NCBI GenBank assembly: GCA_002684575.1
Contig: NYVP01000007.1
Coordinates: 4,126-15,368 of the forward strand
Direction of reading: 5' to 3'
DNA from: Verrucomicrobiales bacterium
GTDB taxonomy: Bacteria > Verrucomicrobiota > Verrucomicrobiia > Verrucomicrobiales > DEV007
DNA: 11,243 bases
Position numbers and translations under genes: made by a program. Below the pieces are notes generated by a model. It searched no databases, had not been told where the DNA came from, and was given only the letters and a program-made list of their open reading frames with translations. Positions 1 to 6,355 of the stretch are shown in pieces. The first letter of the stretch is position 1, and every line of letters begins with the position of its first letter.

Positions 1-36
1 ATTGCACCTAAAATTCTAGAGAATTACTCTTCCTCG

Positions 37-66
37 TTGAGATACATTAACTAAAAAGCATTTAAT
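37..66 (+). promoter_or_regulatory. Possible sigma70-type promoter for the DUF1080 gene
   Basis: TTGAGA (37-42) and TTTAAT (61-66) are separated by 18 bp, and each matches the sigma70 consensus at five of six positions. The -10 box ends only 5 bp before the ATG at 72, so transcription would begin at or just past the start codon. The real start may therefore be leaderless, or the promoter may lie upstream of the window. AT-rich DNA yields such matches by chance. Confidence 0.3.
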
Positions 67-71
67 AAATA

Positions 72-773
72 ATGATAAACAAACCCTCCTCTATTCTCGG
101 AATAATAATGATGATGCTAAGCTTTGCCTTCGCTGATCATCATGCAAGTTCACCCTTTAACGGCAAAGATCTCAAAGGTTGGTCTACCAAAACGAAACCT
201 AAGGGTAAAGACGCATGGGTTATTGGTGTGCCATCTCAGTCCAAGGACAACCCAAAAACTCTCGAAGCCGGAGAAGGCCATGGCGCAATGATTAATAAGG
301 TTTCAGGTCATGGTCAGAGCTGGGACATTTATTCTGGACAGAAGTGGGGTGGTAAATTTCGAATAGAGCTAGAGGTTATGGTTCCAAAGGGAGCGAACTC
401 AGGAATTTACGTTATGGGAGAGTATGAGGTTCAGGTCCTGGATAGTTATGGAAAAGCCAAGCTCGGAGGAGGTGACATGGGGGCCATTTACGGTGCTCAG
501 CCACCTAAAGTAAATGCGTGTAAAAAACCAGGAGAATGGCAAAAATATGTTATCGACTTTCAAGCTCCCGGTTTTGACAAGGCGGGTAAAAAAACTAGTA
601 ATGCTAAATTTTTAAAAGTAGAACTTAATGGTCAAATATTGCATCAAGACGTTGAAATGAAGGGGCCAACACCGAGCGGTGTTACCGGTAAAGAAGCTGC
701 CGAAGGTCCAATTATGTTTCAAGGTGATCACGGACCTGTTGCTTATAGAAACATAAAGATTAAATCCATCTAA
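72..773 (+). CDS. Exported DUF1080 / 3-keto-disaccharide hydrolase family protein
   Basis: This 233-residue protein begins with a Sec-type signal peptide (residues 1 to about 21, a hydrophobic stretch rich in Ile and Met) with likely cleavage after SFAFA, leaving a mature start of Asp-His-His. The rest is one DUF1080 beta-sandwich domain (PF06439): the opening FNGKDLKGW (29-37), the core NSGIYVMGEYEVQVLDSYG (109-127), GAIYG (137-141), the KPGEW block (152-156) and the closing GDHGPVAYRNI (218-228). Characterised members hydrolyse or eliminate 3-keto-glycosides; others are uncharacterised, so the reaction here is inferred. Length is normal for a single-domain member. It lies 62 bp upstream of a Tat-exported Gfo/Idh/MocA dehydrogenase on the same strand, a pairing that suits oxidation of a sugar at C3 followed by cleavage. 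There is no Shine-Dalgarno sequence before the ATG. Family assignment is firm; substrate is unknown. Confidence 0.93.
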   Translation: MINKPSSILGIIMMMLSFAFADHHASSPFNGKDLKGWSTKTKPKGKDAWVIGVPSQSKDNPKTLEAGEGHGAMINKVSGHGQSWDIYSGQKWGGKFRIELEVMVPKGANSGIYVMGEYEVQVLDSYGKAKLGGGDMGAIYGAQPPKVNACKKPGEWQKYVIDFQAPGFDKAGKKTSNAKFLKVELNGQILHQDVEMKGPTPSGVTGKEAAEGPIMFQGDHGPVAYRNIKIKSI

Positions 774-835
774 TTTTGACCTTTAATAATTTATACAGAA
801 GAATTTAAGAAATTTATAACTGAAAAATATTGATC

Positions 836-2179
836 ATGAGTAATAAAACAAAATCCCTATCTAGGAGGAATTTCATCAAGACATCTGGTGCCTTAGGCGG
901 CGGAGCAATGATGGCCCCAAATATCCTCGTCGCTGACCACCATGGTCAAAAACTTAGAATTGCTCACGTTGGTACAGGTGGTAGAGCCGGTGCTCACGTG
1001 AATATGGCTGCAGGTGAAGGATGCATATGCAACACATATTGTGATGTCGATGAGTCTAAGTGGGGCTCAGCCAAGAGTAAATGGCCTAAAGCAAAAGGCT
1101 ATCGTGATTACAGAGAGATGCTTGAGAAGGAAAAGGATAATTATGATGCGGTTTCTATCGCAACTCCTGACCACCATCACTATTCAGCTGCAATAATGGC
1201 CATGAAGCTTGGCAAGCATGTCTATTGCGAAAAGCCACTGACTCACACAGTTTGGGAGGCAAGACAGCTTGGTATTGCTCGTGACAAGTACAAGCTTGCA
1301 ACTCAAATGGGTAACCAAGGTCACTCCAATGAAGGTAACCGCCTCATGGTCGAGTGGATTCATCAAGGAGCACTAGGAAATATCTCTGAAGTGCATTGTT
1401 GGACTAACCGTCCGGTATGGCCTCAGCCAGTTGCTAATCCAAAGAAGGCAGACCCTATCCCTGACAATATCGATTGGGATGTTTATTTAGGCCCAGCTCC
1501 AAAAACCCAGCTCTATAAGAATGGCATTTACCCATTCAAGTGGCGTGGATTCTGGGAGTTCGGTGCAGGCGCTCTTGGCGACATGGGATGTCACACAATG
1601 GATGCTTTCTATTGGGCGATGGATCCTGGCGCACCTACTAGCGTTGAGTGTCTTAAAAAGTCAGAGATGATCGACGGTAATTTCCCAAAGAGTTCTGTCG
1701 TTAAGATGAAATTCCCTGCAAAGAAAGGTCAAAAAGCTTTTGATTTCTATTGGTATGATGGAGGTGAGAAACCTGATCCTGCACTTGGTCTAGGAAGAAA
1801 ATTGCCTGGAACGGGTTGTATTTTTGTTGGAGACAAGGCTTCAATCATGTCTGCAGGCGACTATGGTGATAGTCCTAGGATTATTCCTGAAGCGAAAATG
1901 AGAGAAATTGGTAGGCCAAAAAGAACTCTTGAAAGATCTGTTGGTCACTACAAAGAGTTTGTTTTAGCTGCAACTGGTAAGAAGCCAATCGATTATCCTG
2001 GTTCCAATTTTGGATATGCCAGCCCATTTAGTGAGACTGTGCTCTTAGGTAATGTAGCTCTTCGTTGTGAGGGTGAACTGACATGGGATTCAAAGAATCT
2101 TAAGGTCACCAATAATGCGGATGCTAACAAGATCATTAACAAGGAATACCATAACGATTGGCCAGCACCTGCGGCATAG
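836..2179 (+). CDS. Tat-exported Gfo/Idh/MocA family oxidoreductase
   Basis: A 447-residue NAD(P)-dependent sugar dehydrogenase-type protein. I start it at ATG 836; the frame also opens at a TTG at 830, which would add only two residues. The N-terminus is a twin-arginine signal (SRRNFIK, 9-15, then a glycine-rich hydrophobic run) with likely cleavage after NILVA at 33, leaving a mature Asp-His-His start. The Rossmann domain shows GTGGRAG (46-52), IATPDHHH, and the cofactor/active-site EKP at 132-134. The C-terminal domain carries DMGCH (249-253), the usual catalytic His region, and DWDVYLGP. Tat export fits a dehydrogenase that folds and binds its nicotinamide cofactor before secretion. Next to the DUF1080 gene it may make the keto-sugar that protein acts on. 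Family members also include epimerases and glycosidases, so the exact reaction is open. It is followed by a strong terminator. Confidence 0.93.
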   Translation: MSNKTKSLSRRNFIKTSGALGGGAMMAPNILVADHHGQKLRIAHVGTGGRAGAHVNMAAGEGCICNTYCDVDESKWGSAKSKWPKAKGYRDYREMLEKEKDNYDAVSIATPDHHHYSAAIMAMKLGKHVYCEKPLTHTVWEARQLGIARDKYKLATQMGNQGHSNEGNRLMVEWIHQGALGNISEVHCWTNRPVWPQPVANPKKADPIPDNIDWDVYLGPAPKTQLYKNGIYPFKWRGFWEFGAGALGDMGCHTMDAFYWAMDPGAPTSVECLKKSEMIDGNFPKSSVVKMKFPAKKGQKAFDFYWYDGGEKPDPALGLGRKLPGTGCIFVGDKASIMSAGDYGDSPRIIPEAKMREIGRPKRTLERSVGHYKEFVLAATGKKPIDYPGSNFGYASPFSETVLLGNVALRCEGELTWDSKNLKVTNNADANKIINKEYHNDWPAPAA

Positions 2180-2206
2180 TCGTAAATTCTTTAAGTAAAA
2201 TTAATC

Positions 2207-2239
2207 AAAACCCGGTCCTTAAATGGGCCGGGTTTTTTT
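2207..2239. terminator. Bidirectional intrinsic terminator between convergent genes
   Basis: Arm 2207-2218 (AAAACCCGGTCC) pairs with 2225-2236 (GGGCCGGGTTTT) through one G-T wobble around the 6-nt loop TTAAAT. A run of seven T follows the GC stem on the plus strand (2233-2239). On the minus strand the A run at 2207-2210 gives a four-U tail, so it can serve both convergent genes. Its T tract overlaps the TAA stop of the minus-strand gene (2238-2240). Efficiency should be higher in the plus direction. Confidence 0.9.
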
Positions 2240-3044
2240 ATCTTTGTGATCTTCTCAGCCAAGCCTCTCTAGCTCGCTTCAATATTTCTACCTCATTTCC
2301 TTTGGTTTTATCCACATACCTAGGCATGCTGGCGAAGGGGTTGTCTTTGCCAAATTTTCTCCAGGGTCCATAGGGGATTTCAGAGACTTCTGCAAATCTC
2401 CAATCACAACTATTATCACTTCCAGTAATTCCAAGATAATCTCTTACCGCTGGTGATAAATCTATACCTGCATTGTTATTGGATTTGGTTTTAGGTCGAG
2501 ATTTTCCAAAAACATAAGACCAATCATCAGTCTCAAAAGGACCAACGTCAGCCCACTGAGCACAACAAATTTTGCCTTTATAATGAATGGCAACCCATCT
2601 TCCATGGCAAACACTTTGACCCTCTTTTTTAAAAGTTCTATTGAACCAAGGAATTACTCTTCTAGCACTTGCCTTTGTCTTTTTATAATTAATTCTATCG
2701 TTGTAAGGCAATGCAACATAGAATGGGTTTAGTTTAGGGATGAATTTTTTCGGCCTGTAGTCCCTAGTTCTGTTAGCTGGATCAGGGTCGTCATAACCAC
2801 CATAATTTTTCATCCATTCAGTGTCCCATGAACTGGCCCTATTATGCGTTGGATTATTTGCTGTGGGACTTTCACCAACCCAAAAAAATGTTGCTGTAAT
2901 ATTTCTGTGCCATGGATAAGGAGGCGTCTTGGCTTTTGATTGAGTAGGAGCATAAGTTCTTGGAAGGTTATCATTTCCTTCCACTCTCAATTTCGTTGAG
3001 AACATTAACAAACAAAGTAATAACGAAAATTCTGGCCTCATCAT
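2238..3044 (-). CDS. Exported protein of unknown function with RlpA/double-psi-barrel-like motif
   Basis: A 268-residue protein opening with two Met codons and a hydrophobic run (residues 6-16), probably a Sec signal, although no clean AxA cleavage site is visible. I know this pattern only from proteins usually annotated as hypothetical in Verrucomicrobia and relatives: FFWVGE (53-58), SSWDTEW (71-77), NPFYVALPYND (106-116), WVAIHYKGKICCAQW (150-164), DVGPFETDD (166-174), GIDLSPAVRDYLGI (193-206) and CDWRF (213-217). The spacing of DVGPF and IDLSPAVRDYLG resembles the DRGPF...IDLS-A-A--LG core of RlpA-type double-psi beta-barrels, which suggests an envelope or peptidoglycan/glycan role; this is inference from motif resemblance. 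Four Cys (146, 160, 161, 213) could form disulfides. The last 25 residues are a charged, probably helical tail. It starts 28 bp after bioB on the same strand and may be co-transcribed. Confidence 0.8.
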   Translation of the reverse strand: MMRPEFSLLLCLLMFSTKLRVEGNDNLPRTYAPTQSKAKTPPYPWHRNITATFFWVGESPTANNPTHNRASSWDTEWMKNYGGYDDPDPANRTRDYRPKKFIPKLNPFYVALPYNDRINYKKTKASARRVIPWFNRTFKKEGQSVCHGRWVAIHYKGKICCAQWADVGPFETDDWSYVFGKSRPKTKSNNNAGIDLSPAVRDYLGITGSDNSCDWRFAEVSEIPYGPWRKFGKDNPFASMPRYVDKTKGNEVEILKRAREAWLRRSQR

Positions 3045-3072
3045 GATTAGATCACTATTACGTGATTGTCAT

Positions 3073-4068
3073 CTACACTCCTTGAGGAGCAAGAGGTATT
3101 TCAGAATTAACTTTTGGAGATTTCATCTTTGGATTTGGCGATTGAGGAGAAATTCCAAGCTTATTCAATAACTTAAGATCTTGGGTTGTTTGTGGGTTAT
3201 TCGCAGTGAGAAGTTTATCCCCATAGAATATAGAATTTGCACCTGCAAAAAAACATAAGGCCTGAGCTTCTTCACTCAATGCCGTTCTACCTGCAGATAA
3301 TCGAATTTTTGCTTTAGGTACTGAAATTCTTGCACATGCAATGGTTCTAGCAACGTCAAAAGTATCTACGGGATCAGCTCCTGCAAGAGGTGTACCAGGC
3401 ATGGGCATTAGCTTATTAATGGGAATGCTTTCAGGAGGAGGATTAAAATTTGACAGTATCTCAATCATTTTTAATCGATCATCGACAGTTTCTCCGAGTC
3501 CAAGAATGCCTCCTGAACAGACAGACATTCCTGCATCTTGAACATTTCTAATGGTTTGGAGACGATCTTCAAATGTATGCGTAGATACAATATTTGGATA
3601 ATGCTCAGGGGAGGTATCAATGTTATGGTTGTATGCGGTTACTCCCGCTTCTTTAAGTTTCTTTGCCTCTTCTGGTCCTAGTTCACCTAATGTAGTACAC
3701 ACTTCCATACCAAGTTCAGAAACACCTCTAACTATATCTAAAACTTCCTCAAATCTTTTTGTTCCTGAACGGACTCCTTTCCATGCTGCACCCATGCAGA
3801 AACGAGTGGATCCGTTTTTTCTGGCTGCCTGAGCTCTTTCAAGAATATCGCATTTGGGCATTAATCGCTCTGCATCTACTCCACTTTTGTATCTTGCGCT
3901 TTGAGCGCAATATGAACAGTCTTCGCTGCAACCCCCAGTCTTAATTGATAAAAGTGTGCAAAGTTGAATTTCATTTTTAGGCCAATTCACTTCATGAACT
4001 TTTCTAGATTCACTGATAAGTTCGAAAAAAGGTAATTCGTATAATGATTTTAGTTCCTGAAATTTCAC
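3073..4068 (-). CDS. bioB: Biotin synthase
   Basis: Radical-SAM enzyme that inserts sulfur into dethiobiotin in the last step of biotin synthesis, in the cytoplasm. The 331 residues match the family length. The [4Fe-4S]/SAM motif is Cys47-x3-Cys51-x2-Cys54 inside GGCSEDCSYCAQSARY. The sacrificial [2Fe-2S] cluster ligands are all present: Cys91 (RFCMGAAW), Cys124 (EVCTTLGEL), Cys184 (SVCSGGILGLGE) and Arg256 (KIRLSAGR). YNHNIDTS (146-153) is also standard. The start is a GTG at 4068, chosen because the N-terminus then aligns with E. coli BioB; an overlapping ATG at 4070 is out of frame and hits a stop at once. The tail beyond about residue 310 is Pro/Lys-rich and variable. No other bio gene is in the window, so it stands apart from a biotin operon. 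It lies 73 bp downstream of the exported CHAT-like gene. Confidence 0.98.
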   Translation of the reverse strand: MKFQELKSLYELPFFELISESRKVHEVNWPKNEIQLCTLLSIKTGGCSEDCSYCAQSARYKSGVDAERLMPKCDILERAQAARKNGSTRFCMGAAWKGVRSGTKRFEEVLDIVRGVSELGMEVCTTLGELGPEEAKKLKEAGVTAYNHNIDTSPEHYPNIVSTHTFEDRLQTIRNVQDAGMSVCSGGILGLGETVDDRLKMIEILSNFNPPPESIPINKLMPMPGTPLAGADPVDTFDVARTIACARISVPKAKIRLSAGRTALSEEAQALCFFAGANSIFYGDKLLTANNPQTTQDLKLLNKLGISPQSPNPKMKSPKVNSEIPLAPQGV

Positions 4069-4080
4069 ATTAGTTACAAT

Positions 4081-4108
4081 ATAATACGTTATCGCCTAAT
4101 TTAGGCAA
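4081..4108 (-). promoter_or_regulatory. Possible bioB promoter with palindromic operator-like site
   Basis: Read on the minus strand, TTGCCT (4108-4103) and TATTAT (4086-4081) are 16 bp apart and could be -35 and -10 boxes. The -10 box is 12 bp before the bioB GTG. A perfect inverted repeat, GCCTAA-T-TTAGGC (4094-4106), overlaps the -35 box and fills the first part of the spacer, where a repressor would block polymerase. It is not followed by a T run, so it is not a terminator. It does not look like the long BirA operator or the BioR box that I know. The alternative is chance in AT-rich DNA, with bioB read through from lysA. Confidence 0.35.
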
Positions 4109-4141
4109 TAATAGTATTAATTTATTGAGGTGCGAGTTTTT

Positions 4142-4921
4142 TTAATGCCTAAGCTTAAGCCTTAATATAGAGTCATTCCAGTGCCCAGGAGGAACGACTA
4201 CAGGTTTTAGGGGATTAGAATAATCAGTTTTACCGATAGCTGCTCTCATTTTAATTCCAGTGGCCTTCCTCCACTTTTTGGACATACTTTCCCCTGTGTT
4301 ACAACCGTAGCTCACACAAATAGCTTTTCTGTTAAAGGATGTGCGCCTGATTTGCTTCAAATCATTTTCATGTAAATAGACCGTACTCGCTCCAATGATG
4401 TCATTGCTATAATCAATTAGAAAAGCATACCTGTTAGAATGACCATAGTATTCGAATCCATCTATTTTTGTTTTTTTTCTATCCCTACCATTATTAATGT
4501 AATTTATAATTTCATTGCTTTTGAAAATCCAAACTAAATTAACGTTGTATTTTTTTTGAACAGAATTAACCCAAGAGATTAATGGATTATCATCTTCAGA
4601 AGACCGTGTTTCGTAACTTGGTTTGTAAACTAGCCAAGTGATTTTGTATTTCTCTCCTTTTTCTTTTCGTAATTCCTGAATTCTGGCTCTTGCAGATCTT
4701 ATAAAATTTCCCCACCAACGATCATGTTGGTATTTTTCTATTCTTAAATCTTCCCATTTCCTTAATGCAGGTCCCCCGCTAATTATGATGTATTCGCTAT
4801 TATTATCTTTTCCAAATAGGGAGATTTTCTTTTTTCCAAAAACGGCTTCAGACTCAACGTTTAAAATGATTGATATAATCAAAATAAGCGAGATTATCCT
4901 CATGGGTTTTTTGAAAATCAT
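4142..4921 (-). CDS. Exported protein with CHAT/caspase-like His-Cys signature, function unknown
   Basis: About 259 residues. I prefer ATG 4921, which is 9 bp past the lysA stop; a GTG at 4945 would overlap lysA by 14 bp, and an ATG at 4903 is also possible. All three keep the signal peptide: basic KKPMR, a hydrophobic run of Ile and Leu (9-20), probable cleavage after ESEA (26). The mature part alternates strands and helices: EYIIISGGPAL, ITWLVYKPSYE, then FEYYGHSN with His161, and AICVSYGCNTGESMSKKW with Cys207. A GHS-type His and a CNTG-type Cys after a hydrophobic strand, about 46 residues apart, resemble the catalytic dyad of CHAT and other caspase-fold peptidases. The family is not one I recognise, and protease activity is inference from this pattern. 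It lies between lysA and bioB on the same strand. There is no clear Shine-Dalgarno sequence. Confidence 0.75.
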   Translation of the reverse strand: MIFKKPMRIISLILIISIILNVESEAVFGKKKISLFGKDNNSEYIIISGGPALRKWEDLRIEKYQHDRWWGNFIRSARARIQELRKEKGEKYKITWLVYKPSYETRSSEDDNPLISWVNSVQKKYNVNLVWIFKSNEIINYINNGRDRKKTKIDGFEYYGHSNRYAFLIDYSNDIIGASTVYLHENDLKQIRRTSFNRKAICVSYGCNTGESMSKKWRKATGIKMRAAIGKTDYSNPLKPVVVPPGHWNDSILRLKLRH

Positions 4922-4931
4922 TGAACGGCTT

Positions 4932-6221
4932 TTATAATTCTTCACCCATTATCAAATCATCATAACTTTGTCTTTTTCTGACAACTTTGTGAGTAGTGCC
5001 ATTAACCATAATTTCGGCTGGAAACGCTCTAGAATTATAATTAGATGCCATAACGAAACCATAGGCTCCTGCACTAAGAAGAGCGATATGGTCTCCTTCT
5101 TGGAGTAAAGGTAAATCTCTATTTTGGGCAAAGAAATCTCCACTTTCACAAATTGGACCCACAATATCTACCACTTGAGTTTCTCCTGTGTTTTTTATTA
5201 AAGGAACGATTTCGTGATGTCCTTCATAAAGGGCTGGTCTAATAAGATCACCCATTCCTGAATCCACGATGGCGAAGTTCTTTGCTGCACCGATTTTTTT
5301 GTACAATACCTTTGTTATCAGTGTTCCAGCATTGCCGACCATAAAGCGTCCAGGTTCCAATAATATTTTAATATCTAGAGTACTTAAAATGGGGACTAAT
5401 TTCTTAGCATATTCTTCAACAGTTAATGGTTTGTTTTCAGGATCTTGGTTATCCCACCATTCTTTTTTTCCACTCGCAAGAGCATCTTCGTAAATAATTC
5501 CAATCCCACCTCCAATGCTAAAGAATTCAATTTCATGATTAGCCTTTAATTTTTTAACTAATGGTGAAACTTTTTCTACCGCCTCTAAAAATGGCTTAAT
5601 CTGAGTTAACTGAGAACCAATATGCATCTGTAGACCCCTTAATTTCACGTTATTCAATTCGGAAGAGGCTTTTAAGTAAAGGTCTTCTATAAATTCAAAA
5701 TCAATTCCAAATTTATTTTCGCTTTTTCCAGTGGAAATATACTTATGCGTTTTTGCATCAACATTTGGATTCACTCTTACTGCAACTGGGGCAATGGTAT
5801 TTTGTTCCTTTGCAATTTCATTGATGAATCTTAGTTCAGCTTCGCTTTCCACGTTGAACGAATAAATACCTTGTTCCAAAGAATACTCGATCTCTTCACG
5901 TGTTTTACCAACACCTGCAAAGGTGCATTGATTAGCAGATCCACCTGCTTTAAGAACTCTGAATAATTCACCACCAGAAACGATATCAAAATCGGCACCA
6001 ATATCATTAAGAGTCTTTAAAACTGATAAGTTCGAATTAGACTTAACAGCAAAAGCAATCCGGTGATCCAAATCGCTGAGTGCTGAACTCAGCCTATTGA
6101 AATTATCTTTTATTGTATTTTCAGAATATATGTAGAGAGGGGTACCATAAGTGGATGCCAACTGGTTCAAGTCGACCCCTTCACAGAATAAATTCCCGTT
6201 TTGATAGTCAAAATCATGCAT
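4932..6221 (-). CDS. lysA: Diaminopimelate decarboxylase
   Basis: PLP enzyme of alanine-racemase fold (fold type III) that decarboxylates meso-diaminopimelate to L-lysine, the last step of lysine synthesis, in the cytoplasm. The 429 residues fit the family. Visible motifs: AFAVKSNSN with the PLP Lys60, HIGSQ (200-204), the phosphate-binding GGGI (237-240), EPGRFMVGNAGTL (289-301), the catalytic CESGDFF (Cys358, Glu359, Asp362), GAYGFVMASNYNSR (385-398) and the terminal YDDLIMGEEL. The ATG at 6221 is supported by the normal N-terminal start just before the TYGTPLYIY segment. It diverges from rpmB across 134 bp and heads the minus-strand cluster. The same substrate is a peptidoglycan building block, which may be relevant to the exported genes downstream. 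Confidence 0.98.
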   Translation of the reverse strand: MHDFDYQNGNLFCEGVDLNQLASTYGTPLYIYSENTIKDNFNRLSSALSDLDHRIAFAVKSNSNLSVLKTLNDIGADFDIVSGGELFRVLKAGGSANQCTFAGVGKTREEIEYSLEQGIYSFNVESEAELRFINEIAKEQNTIAPVAVRVNPNVDAKTHKYISTGKSENKFGIDFEFIEDLYLKASSELNNVKLRGLQMHIGSQLTQIKPFLEAVEKVSPLVKKLKANHEIEFFSIGGGIGIIYEDALASGKKEWWDNQDPENKPLTVEEYAKKLVPILSTLDIKILLEPGRFMVGNAGTLITKVLYKKIGAAKNFAIVDSGMGDLIRPALYEGHHEIVPLIKNTGETQVVDIVGPICESGDFFAQNRDLPLLQEGDHIALLSAGAYGFVMASNYNSRAFPAEIMVNGTTHKVVRKRQSYDDLIMGEEL

Positions 6222-6230
6222 TATGCATAA
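6221..6230. repeat. Palindrome at the lysA start codon
   Basis: TTATGCATAA is a perfect 10-bp palindrome that overlaps the first base of the lysA start codon. It could be a binding site or a chance AT-rich palindrome. The GCCTAAT next to it (6233-6239) also occurs as a half-site of the palindrome before bioB. Confidence 0.3.
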
Positions 6231-6271
6231 ATGCCTAATATCTTAGACCTCTTAAATCAAGGATTTGGAGC

Positions 6272-6289
6272 ATCAAAATGATCAAAATC
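6272..6289. repeat. Two-copy 9-bp tandem repeat upstream of rpmB
   Basis: ATCAAAATG (6272-6280) is followed directly by ATCAAAATC (6281-6289), an 8-of-9 match. The pair ends 2 bp before the candidate -35 box of rpmB, where an A-tract UP element or activator site would sit. Its function is unproven. Confidence 0.45.
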
Positions 6290-6291
6290 TC

Positions 6292-6319
6292 TTGACCAAG
6301 CCTGTTATTCAACTATTCT
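6292..6319 (+). promoter_or_regulatory. Candidate rpmB promoter with GC-rich discriminator
   Basis: TTGACC (6292-6297, five of six consensus bases) and TATTCT (6314-6319, four of six) are 16 bp apart. They are followed at once by ACGCGCCCCTC (6320-6330), a GC-rich patch that stands out in this AT-rich gap. A GC-rich discriminator between -10 and the start site is typical of stringently controlled ribosomal promoters, so growth-rate control is plausible. The predicted transcript start near 6327 leaves a leader of about 29 nt. Confidence 0.45.
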
Positions 6320-6355
6320 ACGCGCCCCTCTTAATATAACGATTGGATAAGAATT

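Noticed and set aside
1..54. An open frame from the left edge ending in TAA, which could be the C-terminus of an upstream gene
   Set aside because: Only 17 codons with no recognisable motif; an open run of this length occurs often by chance.
830..835. TTG at 830 as start of the first Gfo/Idh/MocA gene
   Set aside because: It adds two residues and has no ribosome binding site; ATG 836 gives a normal Tat signal start.
1184..1366. 60-codon minus-strand open frame inside the first Gfo/Idh/MocA gene
   Set aside because: It lies wholly within a well-supported gene in another frame and its translation resembles no protein family.
2990..3044. Lipoprotein signal (LLLC) in the 268-residue exported protein
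   Set aside because: The hydrophobic run continues past the Cys at position 11, so the Cys lies inside the h-region and not at a cleavage site.
3051..3066. Inverted repeat ATCAC-6-GTGAT between bioB and the downstream gene
   Set aside because: A 5-bp arm with a 6-nt loop and no T run is too weak to call a terminator or operator.
5269..5493. 74-codon plus-strand open frame opposite lysA
   Set aside because: It is antisense to conserved lysA coding sequence and shows no family features.
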